Positions 1-6,040 of a DNA stretch of 44,240 bases are shown here, piece by piece. The translations under genes and the position numbers were made by a program. Position 1 is the first letter of the stretch; each line of letters starts with the position of its first letter. The stretch spans positions 1 through 44,240 of the forward strand of contig LSNL01000007.1 of the NCBI GenBank assembly GCA_003056145.1, read 5' to 3'. The notes beneath the pieces are model-generated. The model was not told where the DNA came from and searched no databases. It was given only the letters and a program-made list of their open reading frames with translations. This DNA comes from Parcubacteria group bacterium M10-OD1-1. Its GTDB lineage: Bacteria; Patescibacteria; Paceibacteria; Moranbacterales; UBA2206.

Positions 1-534
1 TTTTGTTTTTCCTTCTGCTTCTATATTTTCTTTAATTAAAGCTTCCGTAGATAAAAGTGAATAGGTATTTCCTTCAATAGCTGAAGACTTCCACGAAAAC
101 TCAATCATTATTCTTTCAAATTCTTTATTGATTAAAGTTTGACTATCATACTTTGAGAAATTTTTTATAAATTCAGTCTGCAATTCTTCAATCTTGTTTT
201 TTTCCTCTATCGTGAAAATATCATTTTCCAAAATTTTAAAAATCTTAAAATTAAAACTTTCTTTTACATTTCTTCTTAAATATGGTGTCGCAAAATATTT
301 TCCAGAATCGATTGGTAAAAATATTTTATTTAGATCCGTAATGCTGTATTTCACACCCCTTCCGGATCCGGTCTTTGAGATAAATCCTTGCTCTTGTAAA
401 TAGTTTAAATCTCTTTGTAAGGTTGTTCTTTCTATTGATTTTCCAAGAAAATCTAAAATTTCAGAGTTAGAAACAGTATTTTTACTCTGGATGAAGTTAA
501 TAATCTTTTGTTGTCTTTGTTGTCTTTTTCTCAT
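1..534 (-). CDS. Fic family protein with N-terminal winged helix (partial)
   Basis: Partial gene; 178 codons are visible from an ATG at 534 and the frame runs off the left edge. Residues about 5-60 look like a winged-helix DNA-binding domain that reads into a basic, glycine-containing wing (KTGSGRG). Residues 150-156 are SSAIEGN, which fits the [ST]xxxE[GN] inhibitory helix that blocks the ATP pocket in Fic AMP-transferases. The HPFxxGNG catalytic loop would lie beyond the edge and cannot be checked. In this architecture the wHTH often autoregulates the gene, and three phased repeats sit just upstream. The gene may act alone or close the defence operon. Confidence 0.75.
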   Translation of the reverse strand, partial: MRKRQQRQQKIINFIQSKNTVSNSEILDFLGKSIERTTLQRDLNYLQEQGFISKTGSGRGVKYSITDLNKIFLPIDSGKYFATPYLRRNVKESFNFKIFKILENDIFTIEEKNKIEELQTEFIKNFSKYDSQTLINKEFERIMIEFSWKSSAIEGNTYSLLSTEALIKENIEAEGKTK

Positions 535-552
535 ATTATATATAATAACATA

Positions 553-648
553 TAATTGCTGCATTTTCAATCACTTATTGCTGCATTTTATATTACTTTT
601 TTAAAGAATCCCTTCAAAGTTAAGACTTTATTGCTGCATTTTATATTA
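553..648. promoter_or_regulatory. Three phased direct repeats upstream of the fic gene
   Basis: The core ATTGCTGCATTTT occurs at 555-567, 577-589 and 630-642. The second and third copies are identical over 21 bp, including flanks. Start-to-start spacings are 22 and 53 bp, close to two and five helical turns, so all copies would face the same side of DNA. The core contains the odd palindrome TGC-T-GCA. The repeats lie between the Doc stop and the ATG of the winged-helix Fic protein, where an autoregulatory operator would be expected. Protein binding is inferred. Confidence 0.5.
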
Positions 649-776
649 TTACTTGTGACATTTTATTTTTAAAATCGCATCAATTTGATGAAATTTAATC
701 TTACCTCCAACCAACTTCTTTCAACTTTGGATTTATATAATCTCTTTTTGTTTGCTCTTCGTTCACAAGACTTAAT

Positions 777-1277
777 TTACTTTTTTTCAAAAACTTCTTC
801 AAAGAAATTTGCTACTTTATCTTTTAATTCATTAAAGTCCATGTTTTGTTTATTTTTTGAAGCAATGATAATTGCCAAATGATACATAGCAAAGCCAATT
901 GGAGTAAATCCTTCAAAATCATTAATCTCAAAATCTCTAAACAATGTCTGTAAAATCTCTAAAAATTCATCTTTTGATAATTCTCTTGAAGTATAATTAT
1001 TTTTTTCAAGAAAAAATACCGTACTAGTCATAGCCAATCGCTTATTTCCATTGGAAAAATAATGTGTATTTATATTAATAAAAAGAAAAGAAGCTTTATC
1101 AAAAATGCTAGGATAATAATCTGTTTTTGAACGATCTATCAAAGAAAAATATTTATCAATTCCTTCTCTTTCTTGATCATAATTAGGCACTTCTTCTTGA
1201 TATTCATAATCAAAGCTATTGATAGTGTCAATAATTTCAATTAAATCTTCTGGAGTAATATATTTAATATCTTTCAT
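777..1277 (-). CDS. Doc-type Fic domain toxin (death-on-curing like)
   Basis: The 166-residue protein carries HYFSNGNKR at residues 72-80, the Doc/Fic catalytic loop HxFx[ND][GA]NKR with the catalytic histidine and the anion-binding segment. Doc proteins of this class phosphorylate EF-Tu and stop translation, whereas classical Fic proteins transfer AMP; the short length and NKR ending favour the Doc type. It follows a small basic gene by 11 bp and was probably cotranscribed, as in a toxin-antitoxin pair. No [ST]xxxE[GN] inhibitory motif is evident in this protein, so inhibition would have to come from a partner. Confidence 0.8.
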   Translation of the reverse strand: MKDIKYITPEDLIEIIDTINSFDYEYQEEVPNYDQEREGIDKYFSLIDRSKTDYYPSIFDKASFLFININTHYFSNGNKRLAMTSTVFFLEKNNYTSRELSKDEFLEILQTLFRDFEINDFEGFTPIGFAMYHLAIIIASKNKQNMDFNELKDKVANFFEEVFEKK

Positions 1278-1288
1278 GCATTTATAAC

Positions 1289-1462
1289 CTACGTACTCCC
1301 TAGTTTTTTAATTGCACTTCCATACTTTTTTTTAACAGTTTTGGCAACTGATCCACTTTTATACGCACCTAAAATTTGCCCTTTGCGACCTGCAGAGGTT
1401 GTACGCTGACGAATAGCATAATATTTGCCAGTAGATGGATTGTGTATACGTTTTTGTCCCAT
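1289..1462 (-). CDS. Small basic protein paired with Doc (possible antitoxin)
   Basis: Family not recognised. I chose the ATG at 1462, giving 57 residues that begin MGQKRIHNPSTGKYYAIRQR; the frame stays open upstream, but that stretch looks non-coding. The protein is strongly basic (many K/R, glycine- and serine-rich middle) with a lysine-rich C-terminus, which suggests nucleic-acid binding. Its stop codon lies 11 bp before the Doc start. Position and size fit the upstream antitoxin of a doc module, although it does not resemble Phd, which is larger and acidic at its C-terminal end. The antitoxin role rests only on position. Confidence 0.55.
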   Translation of the reverse strand: MGQKRIHNPSTGKYYAIRQRTTSAGRKGQILGAYKSGSVAKTVKKKYGSAIKKLGST

Positions 1463-1472
1463 ATATTTATAT

Positions 1473-1625
1473 TTAAACAATATCATTAAATGCGACATTT
1501 TCAAAGTCTAATTCATCATCCACAATTTTCTTCAATCCCCAAAATGCTCTTTTGCCTTCGACAAGAAGTTTGTTTATTAAATTTTTTGTTTTTTTATAAT
1601 TTGATTCATTCTCTCTATATATTCT
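1473..1625 (-). pseudogene. Coding-like C-terminal fragment without a start codon
   Basis: A 50-codon open stretch overlaps the end of the HEPN gene in another frame and ends with TAA at 1475-1473. Its last residues, such as GKRAFWGLKKIVDDELDF, have a natural protein-like composition and use the sense codons typical here. There is no ATG in the stretch, only a TTG at codon 31. It may be the tail of a gene lost by deletion. It shares 16 bp (AAGAAGTTTGTTTATT on the plus strand) with the 5' end of hsdR, where the same residues INKLL are encoded. Confidence 0.3.
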
Positions 1626-2119
1626 TCAAATTCTTTTTGAAAATCATCTTCATTCTTAAAAAATATTTCTCCTTTTGCATGCAGTCTTTCATTTCTTTTT
1701 TTTATCGGTAAAGATAAATTTCTAACTGAACCAAAGTCAAACCCTAGCAAATAGAAAAAATCGAATATATCTGATTCTCTTATTGTAGAAAAATTAAAAG
1801 GCGTTGTTATTTTATTTTTAAAATCACTATTCCTACTTTTTGTCCTGTAATTATTTACGAAATATTCAAACTCTGTCATAATCTCATTGTTCTTTTCACC
1901 CTCTTTTTGTTTTATCTCTTCAAATATTTTAGACATTCTAAAAATTTGAATATACACAAATGTCATATACAAAATATGCAAATGTGTATAAGCACTTGTA
2001 AAAAGATCATTCTCTGAACAACCCCAGAAATGTTCCAAATGATGTTTTACATATTCCGACAGCCTAAGCTCTGAATAGCCCAATGGAAAATATTCTATTA
2101 TTTGATATTGTTCGTCCAT
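1577..2119 (-). CDS. HEPN-like protein with RNxxxH motif, putative RNase effector
   Basis: The protein has 180 residues and appears mostly helical. Residues 142-147 are RNERLH, matching the R-[ND]-x3-H form of the HEPN catalytic motif (Rx4-6H), followed by a charged helix to the end. HEPN proteins are metal-independent RNases common as toxins and abortive-infection effectors. It starts 25 bp after the kinase stop, on the same strand, as the last member of the set joined to the type I RM operon. Overall similarity to a named HEPN family could not be tested; the call rests on the motif, helical character and context. Confidence 0.6.
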   Translation of the reverse strand: MDEQYQIIEYFPLGYSELRLSEYVKHHLEHFWGCSENDLFTSAYTHLHILYMTFVYIQIFRMSKIFEEIKQKEGEKNNEIMTEFEYFVNNYRTKSRNSDFKNKITTPFNFSTIRESDIFDFFYLLGFDFGSVRNLSLPIKKRNERLHAKGEIFFKNEDDFQKEFEEYIERMNQIIKKQKI

Positions 2120-2144
2120 GATGATTTTCTTATAAGAATTTTAA

Positions 2145-3212
2145 TTAAAAATATTCATTAAAAATAAGAGCTAGTTTTTTATAAAAATCTGATTGTTTTA
2201 AATTCTTATGACAGTATTTGCTTACATTTGATTTAGATTTTTTTGTATATTTTTTCAAAGATATTTCCCATAAATCAGATTTCTTTTCCGTTATTAATTC
2301 TAAAAATAAACCATCTTCATTGTAACATTCCCAATGTTGAGAAGTTTGGGATATTTCTTTGATAGCCCAGTCATATTTTATTTTCAGTTTTCCAAAATCA
2401 TTTCTAACTTCTCTCACATTTTTATATCTTTTGTCTAAATCAATATTTAGACATTTATTGATTATCCTCTTTAATTTGCTATGAACATGAGGTAAATATT
2501 TTTTTCTATCAGGAAACTTTCCAAATATAATTTGCTCTTTTAATATTTTTTTATTTTTAAAATCATCCCATTGTTCAGAAAAATAAGAATTTCCATTTAG
2601 TAGTCTGTATAAAGTAACTCCTAGCATGTAAATATCACTTTGTTCATCAGCTTCTTTTTTTTGACCTGATAACTTTTCTGGCGGGTAGTGTGCAGTATAT
2701 ATTTTCTTGAATATGCTTGATCCATCTTTATTTTTTATATTTGCTAATCCAAAATCAGATAATTTATATATATTTTCGTTTTTGATAAGAATATTACCAG
2801 GTTTAATATCTAAATGAAGTATTTGTTTAGTATGAGCATGTTCCAATGCATGTAAAACACATTCTGAAATCTTAACAATTTGTTTTGTAGGCAAGAAAAT
2901 AGTTTTATTAAGAATATCTTGCACACTTCCATTTTCTAAAAATTCCATTCTTATGCTAAATCCAGGTTTTATAAATTCTGCATCATAAATATCTACAATA
3001 TATTGAGATTTTCTTAAATATTCTAAAACTGAAGATTCAAATAAATTATCATTAAGTTCTTTGGCAATATCTTTTTCTGTTTTTCCTTTAATAGGAATTA
3101 TTTTTACAGCTTCTTTTCTTAGAAGATATGTATTTTCACAAAGTAAAACATCTCCAAAATTTCCGTCAGAGGATATTTTACTCAAAAATTTTAATTTATT
3201 TGGTATTTGCAT
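2145..3212 (-). CDS. Serine/threonine protein kinase (Hanks type)
   Basis: The 355-residue protein has an apparently complete kinase core: glycine loop SSDGNFGDV (14-22), the ATP lysine in EAVKII (K37), a helix C glutamate near residue 59, the catalytic loop HLDIKPGN (133-140), DFG (153-155), PPE in place of APE (177-179) and the helix F aspartate (D193). The catalytic Asp, Lys and Asn are present, so it should be active. The HLD in place of HRD removes the arginine that usually couples activity to activation-loop phosphorylation. A tail of about 80 residues (roughly 275-355), rich in aromatic and lysine residues, has no family I recognise. No membrane segment is seen, so it is cytoplasmic, unlike PASTA kinases. 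It sits 3 bp after the RNase H-like gene. Confidence 0.9.
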   Translation of the reverse strand: MQIPNKLKFLSKISSDGNFGDVLLCENTYLLRKEAVKIIPIKGKTEKDIAKELNDNLFESSVLEYLRKSQYIVDIYDAEFIKPGFSIRMEFLENGSVQDILNKTIFLPTKQIVKISECVLHALEHAHTKQILHLDIKPGNILIKNENIYKLSDFGLANIKNKDGSSIFKKIYTAHYPPEKLSGQKKEADEQSDIYMLGVTLYRLLNGNSYFSEQWDDFKNKKILKEQIIFGKFPDRKKYLPHVHSKLKRIINKCLNIDLDKRYKNVREVRNDFGKLKIKYDWAIKEISQTSQHWECYNEDGLFLELITEKKSDLWEISLKKYTKKSKSNVSKYCHKNLKQSDFYKKLALIFNEYF

Positions 3213-3215
3213 AAT

Positions 3216-3683
3216 TTAAAAAGTTTCTTTCAAAGAAAATAAAAATACCAATCCATCAAGTAATTTGTCTGATTTTGCTATACTATAGTTTTTTAATACT
3301 TCATTTTTATTTTTTTCTAATAACGCTTTAAAATCTTTATTCGAAATAGATAATTTTTCCCTAACTGTAACAAGAGTGAGTTCTAAAATATGTAAATTAT
3401 TTTGATAACAATAAAGATTCAAAATGGCAGAATTAGCAAATCCTTCCTCATCTTTAATTACACCCCTGCATTTTTGAGGCGATTGATATGCAAAAGCACT
3501 GGGAGAATACCTTGTTTGTATATGTGATATTTCATCTAATATCTTGTTATATTTTTCTCCTTTATTCATCGCAGATTCTAGTGATATTTTTTCTTTCTCA
3601 CCAAAAATCAAATTTCCAGAATTGATCGTACATTCTAAAAAATGTATTTTCTCTTTTTCAAATCTAAATAATATAATTTTCAT
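3216..3683 (-). CDS. Putative RNase H/RuvC-fold protein of the kinase-HEPN cassette
   Basis: The protein has 155 residues. The order of predicted elements (two N-terminal strands, a helix, strand SAFAYQSP at 62-69, helix, strand, and a final helix KSDKLLDGLVFL at 137-148) resembles the RuvC branch of the RNase H fold, where the last helix carries a catalytic Asp (here D143). The usual first-strand Asp and fourth-strand Glu are not evident (IILFRF and AYQS), so it may be an inactive, binding version. It lies 11 bp after the hsdS half and 3 bp before the kinase, so cotranscription is likely. The fold assignment comes from reading by eye and is tentative. Confidence 0.4.
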   Translation of the reverse strand: MKIILFRFEKEKIHFLECTINSGNLIFGEKEKISLESAMNKGEKYNKILDEISHIQTRYSPSAFAYQSPQKCRGVIKDEEGFANSAILNLYCYQNNLHILELTLVTVREKLSISNKDFKALLEKNKNEVLKNYSIAKSDKLLDGLVFLFSLKETF

Positions 3684-3694
3684 AATAATTTATT

Positions 3695-4186
3695 TTACTC
3701 TCCCCAAACTTCTGCGATTTTGGTTTTGATTTTCTTTTCAAAAATTTTAATGAGTTTCTTGTTTTGATTTACCATTTCTTGCTCGGCTTCAATTTCAGAA
3801 ACAATTTTTTCTTGAATTTTTAGTGGTGGTAAAAATATTTTTTGAGTATAAGCATCTTCTCTATTTAATCCAGGTATTCCTGCACCACCTCGCAATTTCT
3901 GTAATTCTAATTTTTGAAGAATGTTAAAAATAAATTTCAAATTATCATTTCTTTTTAATTTTACATAATAAGTTGTATCTATTGGAAAACAATTCTCTTC
4001 AACCCATACAACTTCACCAGCAGAACCCTTTCTTCCAACAATTATGGAAGGCCCTTTAATTAAGTATTTATTATGATACCCACTTATTCCATTTGAACCC
4101 ATTACTGGATATTTTCCATCAACCCTATCTCTCTTAGGTAAACTTTTACCATACTCTAAACTTAATACTTCTTTCAGCTCGACCAT
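3695..4186 (-). CDS. hsdS: HsdS second target-recognition domain (out-of-frame 3' half)
   Basis: From the ATG at 4186 it encodes 163 residues: a second target-recognition domain beginning VELKEVLSLEYGKSLPKR, then the C-terminal helix. The same frame stays open upstream to the A7 tract at about 4288, and those 34 codons encode the standard central HsdS segment (QIVEELDSYQKVIDGAKQ). This is therefore not an independent gene but the rest of the S moiety of the upstream hsdM-S gene, split by one base. The ATG at 4186 lies inside the conserved spacer (SDWEMVEL) and has no clear Shine-Dalgarno site. Translation probably depends on frameshifting, slippage, or a mutation back to A8. Confidence 0.8.
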   Translation of the reverse strand: MVELKEVLSLEYGKSLPKRDRVDGKYPVMGSNGISGYHNKYLIKGPSIIVGRKGSAGEVVWVEENCFPIDTTYYVKLKRNDNLKFIFNILQKLELQKLRGGAGIPGLNREDAYTQKIFLPPLKIQEKIVSEIEAEQEMVNQNKKLIKIFEKKIKTKIAEVWGE

Positions 4187-4263
4187 CTCCCAATCACTCT
4201 CAATTTTAATATTTGGTTTCCAGTTTTCTACAACCTGCTTTGCTCCGTCAATGACTTTTTGAT

Positions 4264-4296
4264 AAGAATCTAATTCTTCAACAATTTGTTTTTTTC
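4264..4296 (-). other. A7 tract / -1 slippery heptamer at the hsdM-S frame break
   Basis: On the coding (minus) strand the codons before the break are GAA AAA AAC, which is the canonical -1 frameshift heptamer A AAA AAC in register. A shift of -1 leads to CAA ATT GTT GAA and restores the HsdS reading frame. The zero frame stops at TAG six codons later (4272-4270). Nine bases downstream of the heptamer lies a perfect but A/T-rich 6-bp hairpin (AAGAAT-TAG-ATTCTT, 4278-4264). Alternatives are a phase-variable A7/A8 tract, a fixed mutation or a sequencing error. Confidence 0.6.
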
Positions 4297-6036
4297 AACA
4301 TTTTTTACTGTTATCATTGGAATACCCATTCCTTCAGTTATACTTTTGAAATCTAAATTTTTTAACAAACTATAAATATATTTTGTTAAAACTTTTTTAT
4401 TATTTAAACTAACCGCAATAGTTGTTTGGGTACAAGTAAAATCTTCTAAATTTGGCATCTTTACAGAACCAATTGTCCCTCTAGCACCAATTACTAAAGT
4501 ATTTTTACTAAATGATAGTTTTGTTTTTTCTGTAAAATTCCAAGGTTTTTCAGATGTATCTGCACTAAAAATTGCTTTTCCTTTTCCAGTTAAATCTTTC
4601 TTTATTAAAGTCTCTCCCATTCTTATATTAGCAATTTCTTTTAAATTAAAAATATCAAATTTCACATTAGAATAATCGACAACTTCTCTATATCTATCAC
4701 CAGTTAAATTATAATCTCCACTCTCTGCAATCTCTGATTTCTTTACTGCAAAAGCAACTTTTTGACCTTCTTTAACTTTTTGTTTTTCTTTCCACTCTTT
4801 CAAAACTTCTAAAGCTAACGGAAAATCATTTTTATCAATTTCTCGTCTTTGTGCTCCTAAATCAAAACCATCATTTTCTATTTTTATGAATAAAACTTCT
4901 TTTTTCTTTTTTGTTATATCGTTATCAAAAAGCAAGATGGAAGTCTTAACTCCAGAATACGGATTAAAAACTCCTGACGGTAAAGACACCACCGCATACA
5001 AACCATCTTCAACTAAAATTTTTCTCAATTTTTTATAAGCATTTGCTGATTGAAAAATAATTCCCTCCGGCACAATAATTCCTGCTCGCCCTTTTGGTCG
5101 CAAGTGTTCTACAATATAATCTACAAAAAGTACTTCGGCTCTATTTGCTTGAACACCAAATTTTGAATGTGGTTCTATTCCGCCTTTTGGAGTCATAAAT
5201 GGTGGATTGGCTAGAATAATATCAAAATCTTCATCCCAGTTATCCGTACTGGATAAAGTATCATAAACTCTAATATCTGGATTTTTGAATTTATGTAAAT
5301 AAGTATTGACTTGTGCCGTTCGCACCATATTTGAATCAATATCATATCCAGTAATATTTTTGTGAATTTTTGCTCGCTCTGCTGAAGTTAGTGGTTTTTC
5401 TTTATTTGTTGGTTTACCTGTTTTGTTATCAAGCCCATCATGAGCTTCTAAAATATGCTTATAAGCTGAAATCAAAAATCCACCAGTTCCACAAGCTGGA
5501 TCTAAAATTTTATCTTCTTTTTGTGGATCAATAGCCTTAACAATAAAATCAATAATATGCCGTGGTGTTCTAAATTGTCCCGCATCTCCTTGAGAACCCA
5601 TAATGCTTAAAAGATACTCATAAGCATTTCCTAATTCTTCAGAATTATCATATTGAAATTGGTCAATTTCTGAAAGAAATAAACCTAGTGTTCGGGGATC
5701 ATTAAAAGGTAAGTAAACATTTTTGAAAATATCTCTAAAAAGTTGCGGTATCTTATTATTTTCCGGAATTCTTTTTAATGCCTCTAAAAATAAATTTAAT
5801 TTTTCTTGATTTCCAAGACGACTGTCCATTAAATTATGCCAAGAATATTTTTTGAAATCTCCTGTGAAAAAACTGCCATTACCACCTAATTTTCTAGATT
5901 GCTCGTCCATATCATCCATAAACTTATAAATCAAAGCGGTGGTGATAAGATCAACCTGTTGCATTGGGTTTGGCAAAACTCCAACTAAAACTTGCCTAGC
6001 ACCATCTATCCTTCTTTTTGTTTCTGCTGTTAACAT
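4270..6036 (-). CDS. hsdM: Type I RM methyltransferase HsdM fused to first half of HsdS
   Basis: 588 residues. The N-terminal helical domain is followed by the N6-adenine methyltransferase core with the SAM motif DPACGTGG (179-186) and catalytic NPPF (277-280). From about residue 455 the sequence turns into a target-recognition domain typical of HsdS, containing VIGARGTIGSV and ending at the point where the central HsdS helix should start. The protein is thus an M-S fusion truncated by a frame break; together with the downstream frame it would be about 780 residues. It starts 4 bp after hsdR ends. The protein both modifies the host's own sites and gives the complex its sequence specificity. 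Confidence 0.9.
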   Translation of the reverse strand: MLTAETKRRIDGARQVLVGVLPNPMQQVDLITTALIYKFMDDMDEQSRKLGGNGSFFTGDFKKYSWHNLMDSRLGNQEKLNLFLEALKRIPENNKIPQLFRDIFKNVYLPFNDPRTLGLFLSEIDQFQYDNSEELGNAYEYLLSIMGSQGDAGQFRTPRHIIDFIVKAIDPQKEDKILDPACGTGGFLISAYKHILEAHDGLDNKTGKPTNKEKPLTSAERAKIHKNITGYDIDSNMVRTAQVNTYLHKFKNPDIRVYDTLSSTDNWDEDFDIILANPPFMTPKGGIEPHSKFGVQANRAEVLFVDYIVEHLRPKGRAGIIVPEGIIFQSANAYKKLRKILVEDGLYAVVSLPSGVFNPYSGVKTSILLFDNDITKKKKEVLFIKIENDGFDLGAQRREIDKNDFPLALEVLKEWKEKQKVKEGQKVAFAVKKSEIAESGDYNLTGDRYREVVDYSNVKFDIFNLKEIANIRMGETLIKKDLTGKGKAIFSADTSEKPWNFTEKTKLSFSKNTLVIGARGTIGSVKMPNLEDFTCTQTTIAVSLNNKKVLTKYIYSLLKNLDFKSITEGMGIPMITVKNVEKNKLLKN

Positions 6037-6040
6037 AATT

